Below are positions 16,483-26,850 of a stretch of DNA of 64,000 bases, piece after piece; position 1 is the stretch's first letter; each line of letters starts with the position of its first letter. The position numbers were made by a program, and so were the translations under genes. The DNA is from Flavobacterium beibuense (GTDB taxonomy: Bacteria; Bacteroidota; Bacteroidia; Flavobacteriales; Flavobacteriaceae). The notes below the pieces were generated by a model. It ran no database searches and was not told the origin of the DNA. It was given only the letters and a program-made list of their open reading frames with translations. The DNA lies in assembly GCF_004151245.1 (NCBI RefSeq), contig NZ_JUIW01000004.1, positions 1 through 64,000 on the forward strand, in the 5' to 3' direction.

Positions 16483-16552
16483 AGTTTAAAGTTTTGAGTT
16501 TAGGGCTGCGTGTTTCCTTTTGTAACGTGAAACCCGAAACCCTTAACTTTTA

Positions 16553-18067
<1,515 letters not shown>

Positions 18068-18125
18068 TTATATATTTATTTAACAGCTATTTACGTTTCG
18101 TAAAAAAACCTCTTTTTTCCGAGCG

Positions 18126-18157
18126 CAAAGATAGTTTTTTCCAAACAAATTATCCAA
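18126..18157 (-). promoter_or_regulatory. Promoter of atpD-atpC
   Basis: Minus-strand TTG (18155-18157), 21 bases, TATCTTTG (18126-18133): a full consensus Bacteroidota promoter, giving a leader of about 55-60 bases before the atpD ATG. Confidence 0.75.
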
Positions 18158-18298
18158 TTTATTTTTTGCATTTTTTGCAATAAAAAAGCCTATTATTAAA
18201 AATACACCGCTTTAACCCCATTAAACCTGAGTTCCGTTGCCGAATTCTTAGCCGAAACAGCAGTATTTTTATTACAAAATAAAAATATCTTTAAAACA

Positions 18299-18979
18299 TT
18301 ATTGTACAGAAAATTTTACAATAAAGGTTTTATTTATACTTCCTGTATAATCTGTACCTAAACCCATTTTGTTTCTTGCAAGCTGAAGATAGATATCACC
18401 TATATTCATCTCTCCAAAATAACCATTGGCTTCTTCTCTAACTTCAATTATAGAACCTACTTTTAACTGAGAATTATAAGCTATTACATTTGCTCTTTTC
18501 CTGGCTTTATCTATAAGTTTTTTAATCAGGCGCTCTTCTGCTTTCTCTTCATCAGCATAACTTAAAACAACAACATCTGTAGCCACCTGCTCTTCAGAGT
18601 CGAATACCTCCTTTAGTGCATCCAGTTCTTCTTTTCCATTCACAAAAACTGTCCACCCTTGTTTACCGGAGCTCCAGAAATTATCACTAAAAATATTTGC
18701 CTTAGAATTGTCCAGCGGAGTAACTTTATATTTATTTTTTTCAAGCTTAGCTTTAATTCCCTGAAGTATATTTTTATTGTTCTCTTGCTGAACAAGGGGA
18801 TCGTAATCTTGGTTAAACACTACAGTATCGTATTCAACAGTAACAGCAACAAAATTAACCTGAAAACGAACAGGCTCTAATGAAACCGTATCGTTAACAA
18901 CAACTTCAATAAATTTACTTTGGGCAAAGCCTACAAAAGAAACAAACAGTAAAATAATAATTAAATTAAATTTTTTCAT
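18299..18979 (-). CDS. SIMPL/DUF541-like exported protein
   Basis: 226 residues with signal peptide 1-19 (LIIILLFVSFVGFAQ). The start of the mature part (FIEVVVNDTVSLEPVRFQV) and the block DKARKRANVIAYNSQLKVGSIIEVREE resemble the SIMPL/DUF541 fold of periplasmic proteins of unclear function. A tandem gene order with glmS upstream exists, but a terminator (19015-19045) separates them. Assignment is by motif shape only. Confidence 0.6.
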   Translation of the reverse strand: MKKFNLIIILLFVSFVGFAQSKFIEVVVNDTVSLEPVRFQVNFVAVTVEYDTVVFNQDYDPLVQQENNKNILQGIKAKLEKNKYKVTPLDNSKANIFSDNFWSSGKQGWTVFVNGKEELDALKEVFDSEEQVATDVVVLSYADEEKAEERLIKKLIDKARKRANVIAYNSQLKVGSIIEVREEANGYFGEMNIGDIYLQLARNKMGLGTDYTGSINKTFIVKFSVQ

Positions 18980-19014
18980 ACTTAATGATAGTAAGGTGTT
19001 AAACAGTTATATAC

Positions 19015-19045
19015 TAAAAAAGCCGCTAAGAAAATCTCAGCGGCT
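19015..19045 (-). terminator. Terminator after glmS
   Basis: Stem AGCCGCT (19021-19027) with AGCGGCT (19039-19045); on the minus strand a run of T follows. It lies between glmS and the SIMPL-like gene. Confidence 0.85.
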
Positions 19046-19071
19046 CTAAATTAATTCATTTATTTTTAAGA

Positions 19072-20919
19072 TTACTCTACCGTAACCGATTTTGCAAGAT
19101 TTCTTGGCTGGTCTACGTTACACTCTCTCAATACCGCAATATGGTATGACAGTAACTGTAACGGGATAGTAGTTACCAGCGGTGAAAGCGCATCAGAAAC
19201 TTCAGGTATCTCGATAACATAATCTGCAAGATCTTTTACCTGAGTATCCCCTTTAGTAACTACAGCAATAATTTTACCGCTACGCGATTTAATTTCCTGT
19301 ATGTTACTCACAATCTTATCGTAGTGCTCCTGTTTAGGCGCAATAATAACAACCGGCATCTGCTCATCAATAAGCGCAATAGGTCCGTGCTTCATTTCTG
19401 CCGCAGGATAACCCTCCGCATGTATATAAGATATCTCTTTAAGCTTTAAAGCCCCCTCTAATGCTACCGGGAAGTTATACCCCCTGCCTAAATAAAGACA
19501 GTTAGAAGCATCTTTATATTTAGAAGCTATTATTTTTGCTACATCATTAGTTTGAAGTGCCTCTTCCACTTTTTGCGGAATAAGCTCCATCTCCTGAAGA
19601 TATCTGAAATAATCCGTTTTAGTCAATGTGCCTTTAGCATTTGCCAAACGTAAAGCAATCAGCGTTAACACAGTAATTTGTGTAGTAAATGCTTTTGTAG
19701 ATGCCACACCAATTTCAGGACCTGCGTGTGTGTAAGCACCTGCATTGGTTTCACGCGAAATAGACGAACCTACCACGTTACAAACACCAAATACAAACGC
19801 TCCATTTTCCTTAGCTAACTTAATAGCAGCTAAGGTATCGGCTGTTTCACCCGACTGCGATATGGCAATAACCACATCATTTTTATTGATAATAGGGTTT
19901 CTGTATCTAAACTCAGAAGCATACTCCACCTCTACAGGTATACGGGTAAACTCTTCAAAAATATATTCTGCCACAAGGCCCGCATGCCATGAAGTACCAC
20001 AAGCAACAATAAGAATTCTGTCGGCATTTAAAAACTTCTGAAGGTTGTCTTCAACACCCGCCATTTTAATAAGACCTGTATCTGTATGAAGCCTACCTCT
20101 GTAAGTATCCTTAATTACATTAGGCTGCTCATAAATTTCCTTTAGCATAAAGTGGTCATAACCGTTTTTCTCTATCTGCTCAAGGTTCATTTGCAACTCC
20201 TGAATATATGGATCTACTAAAGAGTCATCCTTAATCTTTCTAATTTTAAGATCTTTTCCTAATCTTACAATTGCCATTTCTTCATCTTCAAGATAAATGG
20301 CGTTTGATGTATACTCTATAAACGGAGAAGCATCTGAGGCTATAAAGAACTCATCTTTGCCCACACCTATAGCCAATGGGCTACCTAAACGTGCTGCAAC
20401 AAGCTCATTTGGTTTTTTCTTATCAAAAACCACAATAGCATAAGCACCTACAACCTGGTTTAGAGCCACCTGTACAGCCTTACCAAGCTTTAGGTTATCC
20501 TGTTTCTGTACATCTTCAATAAGGTTTACTAAAACTTCAGTATCAGTATCCGATTTAAAGGTATAACCTCTCTTTATAAGTTCTTTTTTAAGCGGCTCGT
20601 AGTTCTCTATAATACCATTATGTATTATTACAAGATCTCCCGAGTTTGAAAAATGCGGATGCGAATTAACATCATTAGGTACTCCGTGAGTAGCCCAACG
20701 TGTGTGGCCCATTCCTATTGTTCCTGCAGATGTACCATCCTGCTTCGCTCTCTCTTCTAAATCTGAAACTTTACCTTTTGTTTTGGAAAGTTTCAGGTCG
20801 TTCCCGTCATATAGAACAACTCCTGCACTATCATATCCTCTGTATTCAAGTCTTTTAAGACCTTTAATAATAATAGGATAAGCTTCTTTGTGCCCTATGT
20901 AACCTACAATTCCACACAT
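19072..20919 (-). CDS. glmS: Glutamine--fructose-6-phosphate aminotransferase (isomerizing)
   Basis: Makes glucosamine-6-phosphate from fructose-6-phosphate and glutamine, the entry step to UDP-GlcNAc, peptidoglycan and lipid A. 615 residues. N-terminal glutaminase domain with nucleophile Cys2 (MCGIVGYIGH), then two SIS sugar-isomerase domains (CGTSWHAG near 300 and SQSGETADTL; second from about 460) and the C-terminal DQPRNLAKSVTVE signature. Last gene of the operon with the glycogen-synthase-like and DUF4270 genes; only 20 bases follow DUF4270. No glmS ribozyme is seen. Confidence 0.97.
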   Translation of the reverse strand: MCGIVGYIGHKEAYPIIIKGLKRLEYRGYDSAGVVLYDGNDLKLSKTKGKVSDLEERAKQDGTSAGTIGMGHTRWATHGVPNDVNSHPHFSNSGDLVIIHNGIIENYEPLKKELIKRGYTFKSDTDTEVLVNLIEDVQKQDNLKLGKAVQVALNQVVGAYAIVVFDKKKPNELVAARLGSPLAIGVGKDEFFIASDASPFIEYTSNAIYLEDEEMAIVRLGKDLKIRKIKDDSLVDPYIQELQMNLEQIEKNGYDHFMLKEIYEQPNVIKDTYRGRLHTDTGLIKMAGVEDNLQKFLNADRILIVACGTSWHAGLVAEYIFEEFTRIPVEVEYASEFRYRNPIINKNDVVIAISQSGETADTLAAIKLAKENGAFVFGVCNVVGSSISRETNAGAYTHAGPEIGVASTKAFTTQITVLTLIALRLANAKGTLTKTDYFRYLQEMELIPQKVEEALQTNDVAKIIASKYKDASNCLYLGRGYNFPVALEGALKLKEISYIHAEGYPAAEMKHGPIALIDEQMPVVIIAPKQEHYDKIVSNIQEIKSRSGKIIAVVTKGDTQVKDLADYVIEIPEVSDALSPLVTTIPLQLLSYHIAVLRECNVDQPRNLAKSVTVE

Positions 20920-20939
20920 AAGATTTTATTTTTTGTTAA

Positions 20940-22565
20940 TTATGGGGTTGGCTTAGTATAATAAATTTCCAGTTTAAGCCTTTTATCCTCCGGAACATTT
21001 GCCCCCGATTTACTTCCGTAAAGGACAGTTCCTGAAGCACTGATTACAGAAGCTACAGGAGCCGACTTAACATCGGTAGTACCTGAAGTGAAAGGCGTTC
21101 TTAATGCTGCATTGGATATCTGGTTGATATTTTCGGTAACAGCTAATCCAAGTACAAAATTTGTTGAATCTTTATTTACTATATTATTAATGTGCTGTGT
21201 AATACGGACTTTATACTTTAAGCCTCTGTCATCTTCATCATACGAAATGATACCATCATAAACATACCTGTTGTATTTATTATTGGCCGCATTTGTAGTC
21301 TGGTCAATATAATAATCATACACAGGCCTTCTGTTTTTTACATCATAAAGATAAAGCCTTAAAGGCTCATCCGAACCTGTCATCGCAGTTTTATCAACAT
21401 AAAAAGTAAGATTTGCCTCATTTATAAGAACTCTCTCTCCTGTAACAGGGTCCGGCTTTAAAAAGTCAAGATCTGCCTGGTCTAAAATATTAATGAAAGC
21501 TAGCGATCCTTCACCCCCTTTTACATACAAACGTTCATCTCCCTCTACTTCGTCCGAAGTATTTATTCCGGCTAAGAAAGTATCGTTATAAGTGTTATCA
21601 AAAAGGTTGATAGTATTACCGCTAAGGTTAAGTGTCATTGTTTTATCAATTCTGCCGCCAGTCGGCTCGCCATCCGTATCAAACTCTTCGTCATTATAGA
21701 ACACCTCAATTTTACCCTGGCTAAAGTCAAGCATTGCCATAGCACCATCATTACCTATCTGCTCAACATTAAAATACAATCCTCTGAAATAATCTATAAA
21801 CACGTTATTGTTTACAAGACTACCTGCCGGCGCACCGAATAATTTTTGCTGAAAGAATTCTTTATTTAACTGAAGATATATTCCCGGGGCTTTACGCTCA
21901 ACTGTTTTACCGTTAGCAACACCATCATCGGTTAAATCTACTTTACGGTCTATCTCTGCGGCACTAAATTTAAACTCTGCATTTTCAGATATGTCAGAAC
22001 TATTATTTAAAAGAACAGTCCCTTTATTAGCTTCCACCATTGCCCTGTCGTTAGAATAGTACTTTTGTATATTATCATCAGAACCCGGGTCGCTTGATCT
22101 TAAATAAAAACCATTTTCATAAATACTAAGCTTAATTTTAGCTTCTGCATTTCCAAAAATAGAGTCTATTGTATAAGTGCTCTCGCCATCACTATCGGTA
22201 TCTTGTAAATCGCTGAAATAAGGAATATAAAGATAAACCGTATCTATAGTCGGTGTAGTAAGTGTTGGGTTTACACTAGCCAGTTTTACCTGACTTACAA
22301 AATGCGATATTGTCTTGCCAAAAGCAGGATTATTATATACCCCTAAGGTATTTAAAGGCATATTATTTGTTTGCACCGGCCCCGTAGCTTTATCATAAGC
22401 TATTGCATGGCCTGTATATTTTTCTATACCATTATGATGGATATCACCCTGAACCAAATCAGAGCCTATTTCATTATAATCATAATCACAGGCAACAATT
22501 GTTATAAGGGTAACAGCACTTAAAGCAACAATAAATTTGTTTAGTATCCGGCTTTTCATAGTCAT
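20940..22565 (-). CDS. DUF4270 lipoprotein
   Basis: 541 residues, family DUF4270 of Bacteroidota, function unknown. The N-terminus is a lipoprotein signal (LSAVTLITIVACDYDYNEIG, lipobox Cys near residue 26), so it is likely anchored in the envelope. The body is rich in beta-strand and Asp/Asn. Sits between the glycogen-synthase-like gene (16 bases) and glmS (20 bases), a conserved neighbourhood in flavobacteria as I recall it. Start could also be the Met two codons later. Confidence 0.82.
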   Translation of the reverse strand: MTMKSRILNKFIVALSAVTLITIVACDYDYNEIGSDLVQGDIHHNGIEKYTGHAIAYDKATGPVQTNNMPLNTLGVYNNPAFGKTISHFVSQVKLASVNPTLTTPTIDTVYLYIPYFSDLQDTDSDGESTYTIDSIFGNAEAKIKLSIYENGFYLRSSDPGSDDNIQKYYSNDRAMVEANKGTVLLNNSSDISENAEFKFSAAEIDRKVDLTDDGVANGKTVERKAPGIYLQLNKEFFQQKLFGAPAGSLVNNNVFIDYFRGLYFNVEQIGNDGAMAMLDFSQGKIEVFYNDEEFDTDGEPTGGRIDKTMTLNLSGNTINLFDNTYNDTFLAGINTSDEVEGDERLYVKGGEGSLAFINILDQADLDFLKPDPVTGERVLINEANLTFYVDKTAMTGSDEPLRLYLYDVKNRRPVYDYYIDQTTNAANNKYNRYVYDGIISYDEDDRGLKYKVRITQHINNIVNKDSTNFVLGLAVTENINQISNAALRTPFTSGTTDVKSAPVASVISASGTVLYGSKSGANVPEDKRLKLEIYYTKPTP

Positions 22566-22581
22566 TTTTTAAAAAGGTTTT

Positions 22582-23388
22582 CTATAAAACCTGATTTTTA
22601 TAGAAATTAGTATACGCTTCTGCAAATTTATCTTTTTCTACATACGGAAGGAACGGTTTTCCGGACGCCTCAATAAATTTAACCATTTCATCAGAAACGT
22701 TTTCAGAAGCAACAATCACAGCATCAGAATGTGCTATGGCTACTTTAAGTATATTTTCATAATTAGGCTCTGCAAGAGATGCTATATCACTTTCAGGAAT
22801 ATCGTCAAAAGCCACTTTTTTAATCATTTCCATATCAAGAGTGCCATCAAAAGACTGGCCATAAACCGAAGTAACTATTTTAGTATCGGCAAAAAGGGCT
22901 TCGTCTTTATAGAAGTGCTTCATGTATACAGGAAGCATCGCTGCCATCCAGCCATGTACATGTATAATATCCGGAACCCAATTAAGCTTCTTAACGGTTT
23001 CAACCACTCCTTTTGCAAAGAAAATAGACCTTTCGTCGTTATCCGGATAAAGTGTTCCGTCTTCATCAGCAAAGGTTGCCTTTCTTTTAAAATACTCATC
23101 GTTATCTATAAAATAAACCTGAATCCTTTCTTTTGGTATAGAAGCCACCTTTATAATAAGTGGCATATCCATATCATTTACCACAAGATTCATTCCTGAT
23201 AAGCGGATTACTTCATGTAACTGGTGCCTTCTTTCGTTTATGTTACCATAACGAGGCATGAAAATCCTGATTTGTCCGCCCTGGTCATTTATCATTTTTG
23301 GCACATCATACGACATTAAAGAAACTTCATTCTCAGCCAAATAAGGTACTACTTCAGATGATACATATAATATCCTCTTATCCTCCAT
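22582..23388 (-). CDS. Glycogen/starch synthase-like protein, N-terminal domain only
   Basis: 268 residues matching only the N-terminal GT5 half of bacterial glycogen synthase (about 480 residues): RILYVSSEVVPYLAENEVSL, then RIFMPRYGNINERRHQLHEV and DIIHVHGWMAAMLPVYMKH. The ADP-glucose binding motif KTGGL that normally follows the first strand is absent (LAENEVS in its place), and the C-terminal Rossmann domain is missing. Catalytic glucan synthesis is therefore unlikely. Its start is divergent from panC and its position at the head of the glmS operon suggests a regulatory or sensing role in sugar-nucleotide supply (inference). Confidence 0.75.
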   Translation of the reverse strand: MEDKRILYVSSEVVPYLAENEVSLMSYDVPKMINDQGGQIRIFMPRYGNINERRHQLHEVIRLSGMNLVVNDMDMPLIIKVASIPKERIQVYFIDNDEYFKRKATFADEDGTLYPDNDERSIFFAKGVVETVKKLNWVPDIIHVHGWMAAMLPVYMKHFYKDEALFADTKIVTSVYGQSFDGTLDMEMIKKVAFDDIPESDIASLAEPNYENILKVAIAHSDAVIVASENVSDEMVKFIEASGKPFLPYVEKDKFAEAYTNFYKNQVL

Positions 23389-23427
23389 TGTAAATATTAA
23401 TTTTTAGAATTGGGTATAAAAAACACG

Positions 23428-23435
23428 CAAAATTA
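23428..23435 (-). promoter_or_regulatory. Promoter -7 box of the glycogen-synthase-like/DUF4270/glmS operon
   Basis: TAATTTTG on the minus strand, about 39 bases before the ATG at 23388. Confidence 0.5.
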
Positions 23436-23466
23436 AACAATTTTATGCATTTTATCACTAAAATAT

Positions 23467-23474
23467 TAATTTTG
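23467..23474 (+). promoter_or_regulatory. Promoter -7 box of panC-panD
   Basis: TAATTTTG on the plus strand, 23 bases before the ATG at 23498; divergent from the box at 23428-23435. Confidence 0.5.
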
Positions 23475-23497
23475 CTTCCAATTTTAATTACAATTTG

Positions 23498-24343
23498 ATG
23501 CTCATTTTCAACAACAAAACCGACATAAAAGCACTGTTGGCAAAGCATAAGGAAACTAACAGTACCATAGGTTTTGTACCCACAATGGGAGCCCTTCACA
23601 AAGGTCATCTTTCATTATTGGAAGAATCTGTAAAAAATAACGACTTTACTGTTATCAGTATTTTTGTTAATCCTACCCAGTTTAACAATGCAGAAGATCT
23701 TGAAAAATATCCGCGTACACTGGAAGCCGATGTTGCTAAGATTAAAACGGTAAATGATAACATAATAGTGTTTGCCCCAACCGTTAAAGAGATGTATGAT
23801 AACGAGGTAACCTCTGCTCATTTTTCTTTTGACGGACTGGAAAACCAAATGGAAGGCCAACACAGGCCAGGCCATTTTGACGGGGTAGGCACCATTGTAA
23901 AAAAACTATTTGAAATTGTAGAGCCTGACAACGCTTACTTTGGCGAAAAGGATTTTCAGCAATTGCAGATAGTTAAGAAAATGGTACAAAAAAATGCCAT
24001 GCCCGTTAATGTTATAGGGTGCCCCATTTTAAGGGAAGCTAGCGGGCTGGCTATGAGTTCACGTAACGAACGCCTTAGCGACGACGATAAAAATAAAGCT
24101 GCCTTAATTTACAAAACCTTAACCGAGGCAAGGCAATTATTTGAAAAACATACCGTTGACTACGTTACCGAATATGTAAAAAGCATTTTTAAAGCACATC
24201 CGGAGTTTGATTTGGAGTATTTTGAGATAGCGGACGAAGCTACCCTTATACCCACAAACATTAAGGAAAATAAAAAATATCGTGCCTTTATAGCTGTTTT
24301 TTTAAGTAATATTCGCCTGATAGACAATATTTCATTAAATTGA
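23498..24343 (+). CDS. panC: Pantothenate synthetase
   Basis: Condenses D-pantoate and beta-alanine with ATP to pantothenate, the coenzyme A precursor. 281 residues from the ATG at 23498; the frame could open at a TTG one codon earlier. HIGH-like motif [13 protein letters not shown] near 29-41, [15 protein letters not shown] near 148-162 and the SSRNERLS loop are all typical. Followed 13 bases later by panD, which supplies beta-alanine. Confidence 0.96.
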   Translation: MLIFNNKTDIKALLAKHKETNSTIGFVPTMGALHKGHLSLLEESVKNNDFTVISIFVNPTQFNNAEDLEKYPRTLEADVAKIKTVNDNIIVFAPTVKEMYDNEVTSAHFSFDGLENQMEGQHRPGHFDGVGTIVKKLFEIVEPDNAYFGEKDFQQLQIVKKMVQKNAMPVNVIGCPILREASGLAMSSRNERLSDDDKNKAALIYKTLTEARQLFEKHTVDYVTEYVKSIFKAHPEFDLEYFEIADEATLIPTNIKENKKYRAFIAVFLSNIRLIDNISLN

Positions 24344-24356
24344 TTACCTTTGCGCC

Positions 24357-24707
24357 ATGCAAATTCAAGTTGTAAAATCCAAGATTCACCGTGTTACGGT
24401 GACGGGAGCCGATTTAAATTACATAGGCAGCATAACCGTTGATGAAGCATTAATGGAAGCTGCTAATATTATTGAAGGAGAAAAAGTTTCTATCGTTAAT
24501 ATAAACAATGGCGAAAGACTGGAAACTTATGTGATTAAAGGAAACAGGAACAGTGGGGAAATTACCCTTAACGGTCCTGCTGCAAGAAAAGTACAAAGAG
24601 GTGATATCATTATTATCATATCCTATGGTATAATGGATTTTGAGGAAGCAAAATCATTTAAGCCATCTATTGTTTTCCCTAATGAGAAAGACAATTCATT
24701 AACCTAA
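24357..24707 (+). CDS. panD: Aspartate 1-decarboxylase
   Basis: Pyruvoyl enzyme that makes beta-alanine from aspartate for pantothenate synthesis. 116 residues. The self-cleavage site Gly24-Ser25 is intact ([14 protein letters not shown]); Ser25 becomes the pyruvoyl group. Also visible are GERLETYVI (about 59-67) and [20 protein letters not shown]. Directly downstream of panC, forming one unit that may continue into the flippase-like gene. Confidence 0.96.
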   Translation: MQIQVVKSKIHRVTVTGADLNYIGSITVDEALMEAANIIEGEKVSIVNINNGERLETYVIKGNRNSGEITLNGPAARKVQRGDIIIIISYGIMDFEEAKSFKPSIVFPNEKDNSLT

Positions 24708-24711
24708 GGTT

Positions 24712-25671
24712 TTGAATAAAAAAATAAGCAGAATATTAAGTATACTACTCCCACTCATGTTGGGAGTTTTTTTAATTATATACATATACAGGCAGTTCAC
24801 CCCTGAGCAACTGGAAGAGGTTAGCAACAGCTTTAAAACTGCCAATTACCTATATGTATATATCTCCTTATTTTTTGGACTTACCGGTTTTTGGGCAAGG
24901 GCCTACCGTTGGAAATATACCTTAGCACATATAGGCTATACAGCTCCTTTTTCAGTAAAATTTGGAGCCGTGAGCATTACCTATTTAATGAATATGTTTA
25001 TTCCACGAAGCGGTGAAGTAAGCCGCGCACTGGTATTAAAAAGATATGCCGATGTGCCTTTTGATAAAGGCTTTGGAACTATTATCGCAGAAAGAATAAT
25101 AGACCTGATATTGTTGGTAATCGTGTTAGGATTAACCGTGTTATTACAGTTTGACATGGTTAAGGAGTACCTGGTAGATGTGCCTTTTAAAAAACTTATC
25201 CTTTACGGCTCTGTAGCCGGCATACTTTTTTTAGGATCTATCCTTTTCTTTATCTACTCAAAGCTTAACTGGGTTAAAAAACTTAAAATAAAAATATCAG
25301 GACTTGTAGAAGGCGCACTTAGTGTTTTTAAAATGCCTAACAAATGGCCTTTTCTGTTATTGTCTTTATATATATGGTTCTCTTATGTACTAATGTTTTA
25401 CATAACCATATATGCACTACCTGAGACTGCAGGTCTTAGCTTTGGGTCTGTAATTACCACATTTGTAGTGGGTAGCCTTGCAATTACTTTTACGAATGGA
25501 GGCATCATGTGGTTTCCTGTAATGGTAGCAAAAACCCTTACTGCTTATGGTGTTCCTTTTACTGCAGGAACAGCTTTTGGCTGGATAGTTTGGGGTTCTC
25601 AGACAGGCTTGATTTTTTTATTGAGCGGGCTTTCATTTTTATTGTTGCCTTTACTTCAAAAAAGCAAATAA
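24712..25671 (+). CDS. Flippase-like (LPG synthase TM family) membrane protein
   Basis: 319 residues of the lysylphosphatidylglycerol synthase transmembrane/UPF0104 family, about eight membrane helices (first at 8-26). Family motifs: GFWARAYRWKYTL near 60-72, YLMNMFIPRSGEVSRALVL and FGTIIAERIIDLILLV. The aminoacyltransferase domain of MprF is absent, so it cannot charge lipids with amino acids; such proteins are thought to move lipids or glycolipids. It starts with TTG at 24712, four bases after panD, and the reading is continuous. Confidence 0.85.
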   Translation: MNKKISRILSILLPLMLGVFLIIYIYRQFTPEQLEEVSNSFKTANYLYVYISLFFGLTGFWARAYRWKYTLAHIGYTAPFSVKFGAVSITYLMNMFIPRSGEVSRALVLKRYADVPFDKGFGTIIAERIIDLILLVIVLGLTVLLQFDMVKEYLVDVPFKKLILYGSVAGILFLGSILFFIYSKLNWVKKLKIKISGLVEGALSVFKMPNKWPFLLLSLYIWFSYVLMFYITIYALPETAGLSFGSVITTFVVGSLAITFTNGGIMWFPVMVAKTLTAYGVPFTAGTAFGWIVWGSQTGLIFLLSGLSFLLLPLLQKSK

Positions 25672-25710
25672 TCGCTATCTTTCGCCTTCAACTAAAAACC
25701 AACTAAAGCA

Positions 25711-26847
25711 ATGAAAAAAATTACCTTACTGTTGCTTGTTTTTGCATTTTGTAAAGTCGCTGCACAAAAAACAACTACAGAAGAAATTACCTCTGAAATC
25801 CTAAAAGAAAACAGGCTTGTTACTATAAAATTACCTCCGTCGTACGAGCGAAACAAGGATAAAAAATACCCGCTGCTTGTATTGCTTGACGGCGATTACC
25901 TTTTTGACCCTTTTGCCGGTGTAATATCCTATACTTCTTACTGGGACGACCTTCCTGAAGTATTGATTGTAGGTATTAGCCAAACAGAAAGAGACATGGA
26001 CTGTGAATCGGACCCTGAAGCAGGATTGCCCTTTGAAAAAGGTGAAAAGTTCTTTGATTTTATAGGACAGGAAGTAATCCCTATGATAGAAAAAAAGTAC
26101 AGGGTATCTCCGTTCAAGATCATTGCAGGACACGATGTAACAGCAGGTTTTGCTAACTTCTTCCTATACAAGGATAATCCTTTGTTTAACGCTTACATCA
26201 TTTTAAGCCCTGAACTGCCTACCGATATGGAAACCCGTATTCCTGCAAGATTCAGTGCTATAGATAAACCTATCTTTTATTATCTGGCTACTGCCGATGG
26301 CGATGTGGGCCGTTTAAAAAACAAGATCAAAGTATTAAACGACAATATAAAAGCTGTAGCTAATACTACTTTCCGTTATCAGTTTGATGAGTTTATGGGA
26401 GAGTCGCACTACTCTTTGGTGCCAAATGCAATACCAAGCGCACTGTACCACATCTTCTCTTCCTATCAGCCTATAACCTCTGCCGAGTTCCAGAAACTGG
26501 CCGATCAACCATCAGGTTATGTACAGTACCTGAAGGACAAATATGAAATGATAGAAAGGGATTTAGGCGTAAAAATGACCGTTCGCCTTAACGATTTCAA
26601 GGCAATTGAGGCTGCTATTTTTAAAAATAGTGCTTTTGAGGAACTTAGGGATCTTGCAGAAGTAGCTAAGAAAAACTATCCGAAAACTATTTTAGGCGAA
26701 TATTATGAAGCCCTATTTTATGAAAAGACAGGTAACATAAAAAAAGCCGTAAAAATTTACACCAATAGTTATAACTTTGAGGAAGTAGGAGGTATAACTA
26801 AAGATTTTATGCTTGAAAAGGCTGAGATTTTAAAAAGTGAGATGTAA
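25711..26847 (+). CDS. Putative esterase (alpha/beta hydrolase) with altered nucleophile site
   Basis: Exported protein of 378 residues: signal peptide 1-18 (ITLLLLVFAFCKVAAQ), an esterase D/IroE-like domain about 20-260 (KKYPLLVLLDGDYLF, VLIVGISQTERDMDC) and a C-terminal helical region about 270-378 with a TPR-like end. The nucleophile elbow reads AGHDVTAGF, with Asp where the family has the catalytic Ser (GHSxGG). The downstream His (GESHYSL) remains. Activity may be lost or changed. A near-consensus -7 box TATCTTTC lies at 25676-25683. Upstream of radA by only three bases. Confidence 0.75.
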   Translation: MKKITLLLLVFAFCKVAAQKTTTEEITSEILKENRLVTIKLPPSYERNKDKKYPLLVLLDGDYLFDPFAGVISYTSYWDDLPEVLIVGISQTERDMDCESDPEAGLPFEKGEKFFDFIGQEVIPMIEKKYRVSPFKIIAGHDVTAGFANFFLYKDNPLFNAYIILSPELPTDMETRIPARFSAIDKPIFYYLATADGDVGRLKNKIKVLNDNIKAVANTTFRYQFDEFMGESHYSLVPNAIPSALYHIFSSYQPITSAEFQKLADQPSGYVQYLKDKYEMIERDLGVKMTVRLNDFKAIEAAIFKNSAFEELRDLAEVAKKNYPKTILGEYYEALFYEKTGNIKKAVKIYTNSYNFEEVGGITKDFMLEKAEILKSEM

Positions 26848-26850
26848 TAT

